A stretch of DNA of 64,000 bases from Algoriphagus sp. NG3 (GCF_034119865.1 NZ_CP139421.1:1488001-1552000), one strand, 5' to 3'; positions 26,783 to 36,657 are shown, counted from the stretch's first letter. The notes: generated from the letters alone by a model not told the origin. Numbers and translations are program-made.

Positions 26783-27388
26783 ATGAAATCCTGTGAGGGA
26801 GAAGTTTACACATTAACCCAATACGTGTTGGTTTTTCCTAAATCAATCTTTATAGCTGCTTTACTTGTATTGCTTGCCCTGTCTTATCAGGCATCTGCCC
26901 AAGAAGAAGTTCAGACCTTTACGGCCCGTAATACACTTTATGTGGAATTCGGAGGAAGCTCTGGGAGATATGCCGTCAATTATAGCCGGATCATCCATCA
27001 AAAAGAAAAACTCAAATTGAATGTTAGTGCCGGTTTTTCTATGTGGCGTAATCAACTAAATGATTTCAAAACGATTTGGCTTCCCGTTATTCCTTTAGAG
27101 GTCACAGCCTTATATGGCAAGTCAAACCATCATCTGGAATTGGGTTTTGGGTTTACTTCATACTTAAGCAGAACTTTAGAAATTAATTCCGAAACATTTG
27201 AATTCAGTGACAAAGTGGTTTTTGGCGCCTTCATTCCTCTTAGAGTCGGATATCGATACCAAAAACCTGAAGGTGGATTCTTTTTTAGAGTTGGTTATAC
27301 GCCAATTATTGACTTTCCGCCAAGAACAGGAGGAAATTGGTCTTTTAATCCTTATTGGGCAGGTGTAAGTTTTGGAAAGAGTTTTTAA
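26783..27388 (+). CDS. Exported hypothetical protein, probable small outer-membrane barrel
   Basis: 201 residues from the ATG at 26783; a TTG 36 bp upstream lengthens the frame but gives an implausible leader. Hydrophobic signal VFPKSIFIAALLVLLALSYQASA ends near residue 40. The mature part alternates short hydrophobic strands (TLYVEFGGSSGRYAVNYSRI, LNVSAGFSMWR, HHLELGFGFTSYLSR, PLRVGYRYQ, FFFRVGYTPII) and ends WAGVSFGKSF, the aromatic last residue common to outer-membrane barrels. No family recognised. Confidence 0.65.
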   Translation: MKSCEGEVYTLTQYVLVFPKSIFIAALLVLLALSYQASAQEEVQTFTARNTLYVEFGGSSGRYAVNYSRIIHQKEKLKLNVSAGFSMWRNQLNDFKTIWLPVIPLEVTALYGKSNHHLELGFGFTSYLSRTLEINSETFEFSDKVVFGAFIPLRVGYRYQKPEGGFFFRVGYTPIIDFPPRTGGNWSFNPYWAGVSFGKSF

Positions 27389-27446
27389 ATATCATTACTA
27401 ATTATTTGTACCTAAATTTCTTTTTGTTTATAGTTTCTAGAAAAAA

Positions 27447-28664
27447 ATGAAACAGCTTAGTCTATTCTTTATCCTGCCTTTTTTTAGTATTTTATTTTGC
27501 TGTTCTTCAGGAGGAAATGATAATTCCGAGAAATCCATCGACGGACTAGAAATCATTAAAGTTGACCTTTCAAAAGCCCGAGAGGGAAAACTCTCAGAGT
27601 TTTTTGAACCTGAGATAGAATATATATGGCTCAAGGATGATGTAGAAGGTGCGCAATTAGGGAACTTGAATAAGGTATTTTTCCGTGAAGACAAGATTTT
27701 TACTTTGGATATTTTTGGATGCAAATGCATTCAGATTTTTGATAGAGAGGGTAATTTCCTCTCTAAAATCCGGGCATATGGAGAAGGGCCAAAGCAGTAC
27801 AAGGATTTTGATGATGCTACAATAGTCAATAATGAAGTATTGCTGCTTGGAGTAGTGCCACCAAAACTTATGTGGTTTTCAACAGAGGGTGAATTTTTGA
27901 AAGAAGAAAAGTTAAAGGATTTTACTGGGACGGGTATTTACTCAGAAAATGAAAAGAGATATTATTTCTACTCAAACCCTCGAGAACCTGGTGCCTATTT
28001 TTTACAGAGCGTAGATTCAATTTTTCAGGACACTCTAAGTACTATTCCTTACAATGAGAATAGATATTATGGTAGTTTTTCGGAAAAAAACTCATTTAAA
28101 AAATCATCAAATTCCATCTACTTTGGTATGCCTTTTAATGATACAATATATCAAACCCATTCAGGAAAATTGATTCCCAAAATAGTTTTTGATTTTGGAC
28201 AGAATGCTCAGAATAATGAAGAGTTGAAGAAAATGGAGGAAAATTCGAATCCATTAGAAGAGCTTGATTTTATAAACAAAAAAGCAAAATTGTACTTTGT
28301 GCCACACCAGTGGTTTATTACAGAGTCCCTGCTTTATTCAGATTTTATGTATAGAGGGGAATCATTCAATGTGTTTTTTGACAGATACAACCAAATCCCC
28401 TACGTTCTGGGTAGACCGATTAATGATGATCTCAATGAAGGGTTTGATCCTTTTTCAATAAATTATCAGTTTAACCAGGCCAAAGTAGGTACTATAATCT
28501 CTGGAAAAGGGCTTTTTGATATCTTGCAGAAAAAGAAAGCCGAGCTCGGTCAGGAGGGCTTTGAGGAATATGTTAAAGGCAAAGGGAAAAACTTCGCCCA
28601 AGCAGCTTTTGCGGCCAAGGACTCGGAGAATCCTGTGCTTATCGTTTATTCGGTAGAGAAATAA
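27447..28664 (+). CDS. 6-bladed beta-propeller lipoprotein
   Basis: 405 residues with lipobox FCCS near residue 18-19. The N-terminal part after the signal (EIEYIWLKDD, LGNLNKVFFREDKIFTLDIFG, KCIQIFDREGNFLSKIRAYGEGPKQYKDF) is the pattern of the Bacteroidota 6-bladed beta-propeller family (DUF5128-like). Ligand unknown; probably an outer-membrane or periplasmic lipoprotein. Confidence 0.8.
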   Translation: MKQLSLFFILPFFSILFCCSSGGNDNSEKSIDGLEIIKVDLSKAREGKLSEFFEPEIEYIWLKDDVEGAQLGNLNKVFFREDKIFTLDIFGCKCIQIFDREGNFLSKIRAYGEGPKQYKDFDDATIVNNEVLLLGVVPPKLMWFSTEGEFLKEEKLKDFTGTGIYSENEKRYYFYSNPREPGAYFLQSVDSIFQDTLSTIPYNENRYYGSFSEKNSFKKSSNSIYFGMPFNDTIYQTHSGKLIPKIVFDFGQNAQNNEELKKMEENSNPLEELDFINKKAKLYFVPHQWFITESLLYSDFMYRGESFNVFFDRYNQIPYVLGRPINDDLNEGFDPFSINYQFNQAKVGTIISGKGLFDILQKKKAELGQEGFEEYVKGKGKNFAQAAFAAKDSENPVLIVYSVEK

Positions 28665-28896
28665 GTGCACAATTCTATATTCAAAAACTGGTTTGAGGCT
28701 ACTTCCATCTCCCGTCTTCGGTCTTCCAGCCAGGTAAACAAAGAAATAATGGTTCCTGCTATGATTAGTGATAATTATAAAAATAACGGCTCATTTCCAT
28801 ATTCCCTTCCCATATATTTTTTGATTGCGGCTGTCTTGTGCATATTTGCAACTTAATCTTTATGCCTGTTTGTATGGGCAGAATTAACACAAACAA

Positions 28897-30846
28897 ATGT
28901 CACAACTAATTAAAATTACCCTTCCGGATGGCACTGTGAAGGAGTACGAAAAAGGAACAACCGGACTACAGATTGCTGCAAGTATCAGCGAGGGTTTAGC
29001 CAGGAACGTTCTAGCCGCAAAAGTTAACGGACAGGTGTGGGATGCTACCCGGCCTATCAATGCCGATTCCACTATCCAATTGTTGACCTGGAATGACAGT
29101 GAGGGTAAAAATACCTTCTGGCACTCTTCCGCCCACTTGCTTGCTGAAGCATTGGAGGCGCTCCATCCTGGGATCAAATTCGGAATAGGCCCTCCGATCG
29201 AAACAGGCTTCTACTATGATGTGGATTTTGGGGATAAGACACTGGACGGATCTGAACTCGAAGCCATTGAGAAGAAAATGGTTGAATTGGCCCGGGAAAA
29301 GAATGAATACGTCCGTACGGAGATCTCCAAGAAAGACGCAATCGATTACTACCAAAAGAAAGGTGACGAATATAAGCTTGACCTTTTGGAAGGACTTGAG
29401 GATGGTTCAATTACTTTCTACCAGCAGGGAAACTTTGTAGATCTTTGCCGTGGGCCACATATTCCGAATACGGGTTTTGTAAAGGCAGTGAAGTTGACCA
29501 ACATCGCCGGAGCCTATTGGAGAGGGGATGAGAAGCGCAAAATGCTCACCCGTATCTATGGGGTGACTTTCCCTAAAGCCAAAGAACTTTCGGAATATTT
29601 GACTTTGCTGGAAGAGGCCAAGAAACGTGATCATAGAAAACTAGGCCGTGAGCTTGAGCTTTTCACTTTCTCTGAGAAAGTAGGAGCAGGGCTGCCGCTC
29701 TGGTTGCCAAAAGGAACCTTGCTCAGAGAGCGTTTGGTGAATTTCCTGAAAAAGGCACAGGATAAAGCTGGATATCAGCAGGTGATTACACCACATATTG
29801 GTCACAAGGCTCTCTATGAGACTTCAGGACATTACGAGAAATACGGCAAGGATTCCTTTCAGCCTATTGCCACTCCGCATGAAGGTGAGGAGTTTTTGCT
29901 AAAACCAATGAACTGTCCGCATCACTGCGAGATTTATAAGCACAAGCCGCACTCATATAAAGAATTGCCTATTCGCTATGCGGAATTCGGAACGGTATAT
30001 CGATACGAACAAAGAGGAGAGCTACACGGTTTGACCCGAGTTCGAGGCTTTACCCAGGATGATGCGCATATCTTCTGCCGCCCGGATCAGGTGAAGGAAG
30101 AGTTTATCAAGGTGATTGATTTGGTATTGTATGTGTTCAAAGCGCTGGGCTTTGAAGATTATACCGCTCAAATCTCCCTGAGAGATCCTGAAAATCCATC
30201 CAAATATATTGGTGGTGATGAGGCCTGGAACAAGGCAGAATCAGCAATCATTGAAGCATCTGCGGAAAAAGGATTAGATACCGTGACGGAGCTTGGGGAA
30301 GCAGCATTCTATGGTCCTAAGCTTGACTTTATGGTGAAGGATGCTTTGGGAAGAAAATGGCAGTTGGGAACTATCCAGGTCGATTATCAATTACCAGAAC
30401 GGTTCGAGTTGGAATACATAGGCTCGGACAACCAGAAGCATAGACCTGTGATGATCCACAGAGCACCCTTTGGTTCTTTGGAGCGATTCGTCGCTGTGCT
30501 TATCGAGCACTGTGCTGGTAACTTCCCATTATGGCTTTCACCGGAACAGATCAATATTTTGCCTATTTCCGAGAAATATGTGGGATATGCCGAAGAAATA
30601 AAATCAATCCTCGAAGAGGTCGGGATTTCAGGTTCTATAGATAACAGGGATGAAAAAATCGGAAGGAAAATCCGTGACTCTGAAGTCAAAAAAGTGCCTT
30701 TTATGCTGATCGTGGGGGAAAAGGAGCAGGAAGAGCGCAAGCTTTCTGTCCGTAAGCATGGTGAAGGAGATCTAGGTAACTTCTCAGCGGAGGAGTTTAT
30801 AAACTATTTTCAAGGGATTATTTCAGCATCATTGAGTAAGGAATAA
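28897..30846 (+). CDS. thrS: Threonyl-tRNA synthetase
   Basis: 649 residues, full length. N-terminal TGS domain (1-60: [24 protein letters not shown]), the editing domain with [12 protein letters not shown] (about 77-88) and [13 protein letters not shown], then the class II catalytic core with [21 protein letters not shown] (Zn-binding Cys), [24 protein letters not shown] (motif 2) and [11 protein letters not shown] (motif 3), and the C-terminal anticodon-binding domain. It charges tRNA-Thr; a tRNA-Thr gene is at 49369. It heads the thrS-infC-rpmI-rplT cluster. Confidence 0.98.
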   Translation: MSQLIKITLPDGTVKEYEKGTTGLQIAASISEGLARNVLAAKVNGQVWDATRPINADSTIQLLTWNDSEGKNTFWHSSAHLLAEALEALHPGIKFGIGPPIETGFYYDVDFGDKTLDGSELEAIEKKMVELAREKNEYVRTEISKKDAIDYYQKKGDEYKLDLLEGLEDGSITFYQQGNFVDLCRGPHIPNTGFVKAVKLTNIAGAYWRGDEKRKMLTRIYGVTFPKAKELSEYLTLLEEAKKRDHRKLGRELELFTFSEKVGAGLPLWLPKGTLLRERLVNFLKKAQDKAGYQQVITPHIGHKALYETSGHYEKYGKDSFQPIATPHEGEEFLLKPMNCPHHCEIYKHKPHSYKELPIRYAEFGTVYRYEQRGELHGLTRVRGFTQDDAHIFCRPDQVKEEFIKVIDLVLYVFKALGFEDYTAQISLRDPENPSKYIGGDEAWNKAESAIIEASAEKGLDTVTELGEAAFYGPKLDFMVKDALGRKWQLGTIQVDYQLPERFELEYIGSDNQKHRPVMIHRAPFGSLERFVAVLIEHCAGNFPLWLSPEQINILPISEKYVGYAEEIKSILEEVGISGSIDNRDEKIGRKIRDSEVKKVPFMLIVGEKEQEERKLSVRKHGEGDLGNFSAEEFINYFQGIISASLSKE

Positions 30847-30858
30847 TACTGTATTATT
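30842..30858. other. Perfect AT palindrome across the thrS stop codon
   Basis: AATAATAC and GTATTATT flank one T. It covers the thrS stop codon (30844-30846) in the 84-bp gap before infC. AT-rich and short, so it may be chance; a regulatory role in the thrS-infC junction is possible. Confidence 0.3.
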
Positions 30859-30930
30859 TAATTCAGTTTTTCTTAATTAGAAATAATTCCGATATTTGCA
30901 TCCAATTTCATAAAAACAATCAACGCAAAC

Positions 30931-31485
30931 TTGAGAAACCAAAGACAACCCTATAGAGGTAGACAGGAAGAACCTTATAAAGTAAACCAGAAAATCAGAG
31001 CTCGTGAGGTACGGGTGGTGGGTGATTTCGTAGAAGGGGGCAACGCACTTCTTCCTACAGACAAAGCCATCAAACTCGCTCAGGAAAATGACCTGGATCT
31101 TGTAGAGATTTCTCCGAATGTTGATCCTCCAGTTTGTAAAATCCTTGACTATGCAAAGTTTAAGTACGAGCAGAAAAAGAAGCAGAAGGAGATCAAGTCC
31201 AATGCGGCGAAGATTGTTTTGAAGGAAATCCGATTCGGGCCAAATACCGATGACCATGATTTTAATTTCAAACTGAAACATGCGATCAACTTCTTGAAAG
31301 AAGGCGCAAAAGTGAAGGCATATGTACACTTCGTAGGCCGAAGCATTGTGTTTAAAGAAAGAGGAGAGATGTTGCTGTTGAAATTTGCGCAAGCACTGGC
31401 AGAGTACGGTGCGGTAGAGCAACTTCCGAAAATGGAAGGTAAAAGAATGAACATCTTCATCGCTCCGAAGGCAGGAAAGAAATAA
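30931..31485 (+). CDS. infC: Translation initiation factor IF-3
   Basis: 184 residues beginning at TTG ([12 protein letters not shown]); no ATG lies in frame between the thrS stop and the conserved IF-3 sequence. N-terminal domain: [20 protein letters not shown] and [23 protein letters not shown]-terminal domain: [20 protein letters not shown] and [18 protein letters not shown]. It controls start-codon fidelity. A non-ATG start in infC is a known basis of autoregulation in E. coli (AUU), so TTG may serve the same purpose here. Confidence 0.97.
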   Translation: MRNQRQPYRGRQEEPYKVNQKIRAREVRVVGDFVEGGNALLPTDKAIKLAQENDLDLVEISPNVDPPVCKILDYAKFKYEQKKKQKEIKSNAAKIVLKEIRFGPNTDDHDFNFKLKHAINFLKEGAKVKAYVHFVGRSIVFKERGEMLLLKFAQALAEYGAVEQLPKMEGKRMNIFIAPKAGKK

Positions 31486-31510
31486 ATTTCAACTAAATAA
31501 ATACAGCAAA

Positions 31511-31705
31511 ATGCCAAAGGTAAAAACCAAATCCAGTGCAAAGAAGAGGTTCGCTTTAACGGGAACCGGCAAAATCAAAAGGAAACACGCTTTCAAAAGC
31601 CACATCCTGACCAAAAAAGCTACCAAAAGAAAGAGAAACTTGACCAAGACTGGTCTGGTTCACGAATCTGACGAAGGTAGAGTAAGAGACATGTTGAGAA
31701 TCTGA
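31511..31705 (+). CDS. rpmI: Ribosomal protein bL35
   Basis: 64 residues: [20 protein letters not shown] at the N-terminus and the Lys/Arg-rich body are diagnostic of bL35. It is 25 bp after infC in the conserved infC-rpmI-rplT order. Confidence 0.97.
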   Translation: MPKVKTKSSAKKRFALTGTGKIKRKHAFKSHILTKKATKRKRNLTKTGLVHESDEGRVRDMLRI

Positions 31706-31816
31706 TTCTCGGCAGTCGCTTAAAAATCAATTAATTAAGGTTTATTTATTCACCAGATAGATTGGTAATCAAGATCCTGATCACTCGGGGCACCAACTGT
31801 CAAAAAACAAAACACT
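31706..31816 (+). promoter_or_regulatory. 111-nt spacer before rplT, possible leader
   Basis: The gap between rpmI and rplT is longer than expected inside this operon. It contains TTTATTTATTC and an interrupted dyad around 31768-31784 (AATCAAGATCCTGATCA). No known L20 leader fold could be assigned by eye, and there is no clear terminator. Confidence 0.3.
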
Positions 31817-32161
31817 ATGCCTAGATCGGTAAACGCGGTAGCGTCCAGAGCAAGAAGAAAAAAAGTGCTAAAAGCCACAAGAGGTTATTTCGGAAGAGGT
31901 AGCAACGTATGGACAGTAGCCAAAAACAAGTATGAGAAAGGTCTTCAGTACGCATACAGAGACCGTAAAGCGAAGAAAAGAGAATTCAGAGCTTTGTGGA
32001 TTCAGCGTATCAACGCAGGTGCAAGAATGCACGGCGTATCCTATTCTCAATTAATGGGGTTATTGAAGAAAGGTGAGATCGAACTTAACCGTAAGGTTTT
32101 GGCAGATCTGGCCATGAATCACCCAGAAGCATTCAAAGCTGTAGTTGAAAGAGTAAAATAA
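31817..32161 (+). CDS. rplT: Ribosomal protein bL20
   Basis: 114 residues: [40 protein letters not shown] and [17 protein letters not shown] are diagnostic. It is the last gene of the thrS-infC-rpmI-rplT cluster and is followed by a strong terminator. Confidence 0.97.
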   Translation: MPRSVNAVASRARRKKVLKATRGYFGRGSNVWTVAKNKYEKGLQYAYRDRKAKKREFRALWIQRINAGARMHGVSYSQLMGLLKKGEIELNRKVLADLAMNHPEAFKAVVERVK

Positions 32162-32185
32162 GGTTGCACTGCCTTATTTTATTGG

Positions 32186-32212
32186 AAGCCTTCCCTCGGG
32201 AAGGCTTTTTTT
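32186..32212 (+). terminator. Intrinsic terminator after rplT
   Basis: AAGCCTTCCC and GGGAAGGCTT pair around TC, followed by a run of T. It closes the translation cluster. Confidence 0.9.
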
Positions 32213-32221
32213 GTTTTAGAC

Positions 32222-32229
32222 TATTTTTG
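32222..32229 (+). promoter_or_regulatory. -7 element TATTTTTG before the outer-membrane gene pair
   Basis: A perfect TAnnTTTG match 36 bp before the ATG at 32266 and just after the rplT terminator. The -33 TTG is not clear because of the adjacent T-run. Confidence 0.5.
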
Positions 32230-32265
32230 TATTGATAAATCACCTTCTTTTTATTTTATTAGGTG

Positions 32266-33537
32266 ATGCGATTTTTAATATGCTCTTTCTTTTTTCTTTG
32301 GGTTCATTTTGTAAAGGCACAAAATCAGAAAGCAAATAGTATTTCCGGCGTCATCATAGACAGGGAAGATTCGGCTCCGGTTCCCTTCGCTTACCTATAC
32401 CTAAAGAACTATCCTGATTTTTCTACCTTGGCAGATGAGCAAGGTGAATTCATGTTTTATTTCCCTTCCCAGTTTATGGATGAAATGCTGGTGGTCTCCC
32501 GCATAGGATACGAAAAGAAGGAGGTCTCAATTTCTTCTCTATCAGCTACCGCTAACAAACTGAGTCTCCAGAGGCAATTACTGTTATTAAATGAGGTTAC
32601 GGTCATGCCAGAAGGTAATTCTATAGAAGAAATGATTTCTAAGGCGATTGATAATATCCCCAAAAACTATCCAGACAAACGTCACCAGCTAAGAGGGTTT
32701 TACAGAAAAGTATCTACGAATTACGAGGAGTTTACGAAGCTGGTCGAGGCAGCCGTATTGGTAGAGGATGTTAGCTATAAAAAGGATGGATTGTCACTTC
32801 GAATTAAGCTTGAATCGCTACGACAAAGTGACGAATTGGGTGAGGTTGATTCTTCCATGTCATCGCTGAAGCAACGACTTAGAGACCAAATCAAAGCCTC
32901 TGGAAGTACTATTGGGCCATTAAATGAAATTATAGAGACCTATCAACATAATAATGGATTTCGTGGTGATGCTTACCATTCCAAAAGTTGGTTCGGGAAA
33001 GATGGAGACCGATTTATGGGGATTCCAGAGTTGCCAACCTACCGGAGATTTATGGGAGAGGAGATTGTGGGAAATGATACGATTTATCAAATAGCATTCA
33101 GCAGTAAAGATCCTCCTAACGGCAACAGTTATCTGAAAATAAACAGTAGAAACTATGCGATTGTTGAGTATCAATTTAGGTTGGCATCTGGTGAATTTGA
33201 GTACTTCGCAAAGTTTAGGGAAGTTGATGGAGTTTATTATCCGGAAATGCTTCGAAATAAGGAGTTAAGATTGATAAATCGTGATGTAGGCGCTCATCAA
33301 ATGGATATTAGTACGTTTTGGTTTGATATGCCCATGACTGAGGATTTGAAAAAGATTCGAGCGAAAGATGCACTAGGTCGCGATGAGGAAGTGGTATCCA
33401 ATAAATATGAACTTGATTCAAGTTTTTGGAAGGGCTATGATTTTATCAAAAAATACCCTCTGGATTCAGCTGTCATCAGGAGTTTGGAAAAGGAGAAAAG
33501 TCTGGAACAACAATTTAAGTGCAATGCGAAAGACTAA
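32266..33537 (+). CDS. Exported protein with carboxypeptidase-like regulatory domain
   Basis: 423 residues from the ATG at 32266 (a GTG one codon upstream is also possible). Signal peptide FLICSFFFLWVHFVKA, then a CarboxypepD_reg-like domain (SISGVIIDREDSAPVPFAYL, FSTLADEQGEFMFYFPSQF, VVSRIGYEKKEV) at about 25-105. The rest (about 120-423) starts IEEMISKAIDNIPKNYPDKR and is a domain seen in Bacteroidota exported proteins whose function I do not know. It overlaps the downstream thioredoxin-domain lipoprotein by 14 bp. Confidence 0.8.
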   Translation: MRFLICSFFFLWVHFVKAQNQKANSISGVIIDREDSAPVPFAYLYLKNYPDFSTLADEQGEFMFYFPSQFMDEMLVVSRIGYEKKEVSISSLSATANKLSLQRQLLLLNEVTVMPEGNSIEEMISKAIDNIPKNYPDKRHQLRGFYRKVSTNYEEFTKLVEAAVLVEDVSYKKDGLSLRIKLESLRQSDELGEVDSSMSSLKQRLRDQIKASGSTIGPLNEIIETYQHNNGFRGDAYHSKSWFGKDGDRFMGIPELPTYRRFMGEEIVGNDTIYQIAFSSKDPPNGNSYLKINSRNYAIVEYQFRLASGEFEYFAKFREVDGVYYPEMLRNKELRLINRDVGAHQMDISTFWFDMPMTEDLKKIRAKDALGRDEEVVSNKYELDSSFWKGYDFIKKYPLDSAVIRSLEKEKSLEQQFKCNAKD

Positions 33538-34969
33538 TACCATGGTTTATTTCATATGCCTTTTTCTGGGGCTTATTGGTCTTTGTTCCTGCAATTCGGA
33601 TGAAAAAGGGAAGGGAATAGGAGAAGTTACCGACTCTGATCAAATCGTTTTAGTTTTTAAAGACAGTGTTACGCAGCTTTTTTTTCAGCAGAGAAAGGCA
33701 GTATTCAAATACCTAGATGATAATCAGCTGCCTGCTGAAATCTCATTTACTCCTAATGGTGATTTTGTAATCAATACTTCCAAAGAATCTCTTGATCTTG
33801 TTTATAGAGATAATAGCCAGGTTGAGTTTGTTTATTTTCTCCAAAAAGGAGATTCAACCCTCATTCTAGAGAAAGACAAAAAGCCATGGTTTACCTCCTT
33901 CAATAAGGAGAGCTCATCCTACGCTTACAATCTGGAGCTACTAAGGAACACCGAACTCTTTGGTACACCTTATTCGAAAGCTCAGGATTTCTATTTTTTG
34001 TGGAATGAGACAAAGGCGTATCTGTTCGAATTGGATATGCAAGTAGACTTGATTGAAAATAAGGCAAAAGCGACGTATGGATTCCAACGAGAACTGGAGT
34101 GGATTGATTCCTTGGAAAATGCCCGATTAATTTCAGAAGAAATCAAAGCTTTTTACACTGCTAAAAATAGATTGGCGCAAAAGAAATTGGAAACTTATGC
34201 TATTGAAAGTATGGAGATCAATACTCAATTGGCTGTTAATACAATTCTGGAAATAGATAATTCTGAGTTAGCCAACAGCGTGTATTTGGATGAGTTTTCC
34301 GAATTAATTATTACCAACCAAACTCAGATGGAATCTAATGCTTTAATCGATTCATTGATTACTGAAGCTCAACTAAGTCCCAACGAAAAACCCTTTCTCT
34401 TTCACTATCTGAAGAAGGAAGTCCCATATCTATCATTTAAAGAAGCAGATGAAGTTCTTGGGCGATATGAGGACAAATTAGCTAATCCTGCCCAGTTGAT
34501 TCATTTGAACTCTTTTAATAAAACTCTTCAAGGTATCGATCCAACTATAGAATTGATGGGCATGCAAAACAGCTTCAGCGACTTTAAAGAGCTTCTAGAC
34601 CAAAAGAGGGGTAAGTATTTATATGTGGATCTTTGGGCAGCTTGGTGTATTCCTTGTATTAAAGCTTTCCCGGCATCTTTGGCTTTAAATGAAACCTACA
34701 AAAGCAAAGGACTTGAGGTAATCTTTTTATCTGTTGATGACAATTATAAGTTTTGGGAAGAGGTTGCTAACAAATATGAAATTGCAATTCCAGACCAATC
34801 CTTTGTAGCTATAAAAAAAGATGAATCTGAATACCTGAAAGCATTGAACGTTGCGCAGATCCCTAGATGTTTGATTTTTGATCCGGAAGGGAAGTTAATT
34901 CATCCAAATGCTCCGAGGCCAGATACCGAGGAGATCAAATTGTTTTTCGATGCTATTCTTGGGAACTGA
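33524..34969 (+). CDS. Lipoprotein with C-terminal TlpA-like thioredoxin domain
   Basis: 481 residues if started at the ATG at 33524; the frame is open 141 bp further upstream but that part overlaps the previous gene and lacks a leader. The start gives a lipoprotein signal with lipobox GLCSC (about residues 20-24). Residues about 30-350 are unassigned and helical. Residues about 360-481 form a thioredoxin fold with active site WAAWCIPCIKAFP and SVDDNYKFWEEVA. It probably acts as a membrane-attached thiol-disulfide oxidoreductase in the periplasm. Confidence 0.85.
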   Translation: MRKTNTMVYFICLFLGLIGLCSCNSDEKGKGIGEVTDSDQIVLVFKDSVTQLFFQQRKAVFKYLDDNQLPAEISFTPNGDFVINTSKESLDLVYRDNSQVEFVYFLQKGDSTLILEKDKKPWFTSFNKESSSYAYNLELLRNTELFGTPYSKAQDFYFLWNETKAYLFELDMQVDLIENKAKATYGFQRELEWIDSLENARLISEEIKAFYTAKNRLAQKKLETYAIESMEINTQLAVNTILEIDNSELANSVYLDEFSELIITNQTQMESNALIDSLITEAQLSPNEKPFLFHYLKKEVPYLSFKEADEVLGRYEDKLANPAQLIHLNSFNKTLQGIDPTIELMGMQNSFSDFKELLDQKRGKYLYVDLWAAWCIPCIKAFPASLALNETYKSKGLEVIFLSVDDNYKFWEEVANKYEIAIPDQSFVAIKKDESEYLKALNVAQIPRCLIFDPEGKLIHPNAPRPDTEEIKLFFDAILGN

Positions 34970-34991
34970 TTGGATTCTAGGTGATAATCTA

Positions 34992-36308
34992 TTAGAAAAG
35001 CCTTACAATTCCATACATAGAGACCACACTTATGGAAAGCACGCTGAGCCAAAACAGAATGGAGGAAAAATAACCTGATGCAAGGTCTAAGCCCTTATTC
35101 TTAAAGCGAAATTGTATTGCGGCATAAACTACCAATAATAACAAAACAGAGCCAACGACTCCACCAGAGAGAACCATAAAGGAAGGGAGCTTAACAAAGG
35201 CAAATGTGATTGCCCACAAGATTGGTAGAGTCCAAGCCAATACCGCAACCCACCTTTTTCTGGTTTTCAGATCATTGTAGTCTATCCAGCTTAATTCTCC
35301 GAAGATATCCGGTAACAGCCTTGTCCAATAAGCCAGTGTAGCAAACACGCTGGAGAAAAGAACAAAAAATGCCCCGGTGATGTAAGCAAGTCGGGCATTG
35401 CGTCCAAGGGTCTGAATGTAAATATTGCCTAAGGTTTCTATGAGTTGGTTGCCACTTGGAATCTCTTCATTGCCGTATAGAATAGAAGCGCCCAATAGGT
35501 AAAAGGCTGCCGTGACTACCGTATAGATTACCATGGCGACGAGGGCATCCAAATACATGATTTTTATCCATCCATTTGCCCTGACCTTCCATTCGGCACC
35601 ACCGTCATTCTCACCGGTGTATTTGGCATAGCCTTTCTCCAAGCACCAATACGTATAGGCGATTATCTCGTCACTGGCAACTCCTGTGATTCCAAATGCC
35701 CCGATAGCGACAAAAATCAGCTCTGGGGGTAGTTCGAAAGTCAACCCACTTAATACGTCTGAAAAAGTAAAGGCAAACGGGCTAAAGCTGACTGCTACCA
35801 CTGATGCCAGGGTAAAAACTGTAAACCCACATACCATGAACATGGATGTTCGCTCTACTATACTATAGTAATTCCTGTAAATCAAAAGACTGGTAACTGC
35901 TCCCAAAATAAATGCTAATAGAACAGGAGAGAACTGTGGCGTAATCATTCTCAAAGCAATGGCAGCTCCACCGATCATTCCGCCAAGTTGTATTATTTTA
36001 AAAAGTGTCAGCAAGAAGGTGCTCCATACGGCCCATTTTTTCGGTCCGGGCAATAGTGAAAATGAGGCCATCAGTGGCTTTCCGGTAATAATAGCATTTT
36101 TGCCAAATTCCAATTGGATAGCGACTTTGATGAGGCAGCTGACCAGGATGACCCAAAAGGTGATAAATCCCCCTTCAGCTCCAAGTACCGTAGTTGCGAT
36201 CAATTCACCGGATCCGACAATAGAGGCTGAAAGTATAAATCCGGGGCCCAAAAACTTAAGTTTTCCAAGAAGGGAGGAGGGGGGATTCTTTATTTCGGCC
36301 GATGTCAT
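34992..36308 (-). CDS. Divergent Nramp-family transporter lacking the DPGN motif
   Basis: 438 residues with about eleven membrane helices. The TM1 region reads GPGFILSASIVGSGE (21-35); canonical Nramp metal transporters have GPGFL...DPGN here, and the Asp/Asn metal ligands are replaced by GSGE. The TM6 region reads ELIFVAIGAFGITGVASDEI where canonical members have MPH(N). Overall layout still fits the Nramp family. With both metal-binding motifs lost, manganese or iron transport should not be assumed; related divergent groups have other substrates. Its promoter places the start codon at the very 5' end of the mRNA. Confidence 0.8.
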   Translation of the reverse strand: MTSAEIKNPPSSLLGKLKFLGPGFILSASIVGSGELIATTVLGAEGGFITFWVILVSCLIKVAIQLEFGKNAIITGKPLMASFSLLPGPKKWAVWSTFLLTLFKIIQLGGMIGGAAIALRMITPQFSPVLLAFILGAVTSLLIYRNYYSIVERTSMFMVCGFTVFTLASVVAVSFSPFAFTFSDVLSGLTFELPPELIFVAIGAFGITGVASDEIIAYTYWCLEKGYAKYTGENDGGAEWKVRANGWIKIMYLDALVAMVIYTVVTAAFYLLGASILYGNEEIPSGNQLIETLGNIYIQTLGRNARLAYITGAFFVLFSSVFATLAYWTRLLPDIFGELSWIDYNDLKTRKRWVAVLAWTLPILWAITFAFVKLPSFMVLSGGVVGSVLLLLVVYAAIQFRFKNKGLDLASGYFSSILFWLSVLSISVVSMYGIVRLF

Positions 36309-36312
36309 TCAT

Positions 36313-36344
36313 TAAAAATAGGGAAAAATCCAGTTGTTGGGCAA
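36313..36344 (-). promoter_or_regulatory. Promoter of the Nramp-family gene
   Basis: On the minus strand TTG (36344-36342), a 21-bp spacer and TATTTTTA (36320-36313), which differs from TAnnTTTG in the last base. The ATG begins at 36308, five bases downstream, so the transcript is probably leaderless or nearly so. Confidence 0.5.
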
Positions 36345-36403
36345 TTAGACATTGATACAAAATTTGGAAACAAAAAAAGGTTTCCGTTTCCGAAAGCCTT
36401 TAG

Positions 36404-36472
36404 TAGTCCCGAAGGATTTCGGGAGGAGTTGAACCCGTGTCCGCCGCGGCGGACATGAATCCTACGTTCTAA
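36404..36472 (-). pseudogene. Degenerate tRNA-Met copy 1
   Basis: Keeps GATTCAT of the anticodon arm and GGGTTCAACTCC of the T-arm but lacks the 5' acceptor strand and D-arm; two palindromes replace the anticodon-stem 3' side plus variable loop and the acceptor 3' strand. It cannot fold as a tRNA. It differs from copies 2 and 3 by GGACATG instead of GGATATG on the plus strand. Confidence 0.75.
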
Positions 36473-36530
36473 TTGGAAAAGTAATTTTGTTGATTAAACA
36501 AAAAAGGCTTCCGTTTCCGAAAGCCTTTAG

Positions 36531-36599
36531 TAGTCCCGAAGGATTTCGGGAGGAGTTGGACCCGTGTCCGCCGCGGCGGATATGAATCCTACGTTCTAA
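36531..36599 (-). pseudogene. Degenerate tRNA-Met copy 2
   Basis: Same structure as copy 1, 127 bp away. It has one private change in the T-loop word (TTGGACCC instead of TTGAACCC on the plus strand). Confidence 0.75.
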
Positions 36600-36657
36600 T
36601 TGGAAAAGTAATTTTGTTGATTAAACAAAAAAGGCTTCCGTTTCCGAAAGCCTTTAG

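Noticed and set aside
28665..28856. 63-codon frame between the propeller lipoprotein and thrS
   Set aside because: Starts right at the previous stop codon, has no family features and overlaps the likely thrS promoter region.
28850..28896. T-box or amino-acid riboswitch before thrS
   Set aside because: The leader is too short and shows no specifier loop or terminator pair.
30877..31422. 181-codon frame antisense to infC
   Set aside because: Shadow of the conserved infC gene.
33383..33523. N-terminal extension of the thioredoxin-domain lipoprotein
   Set aside because: It overlaps the upstream gene by 155 bp and removes the lipoprotein signal from the N-terminus.
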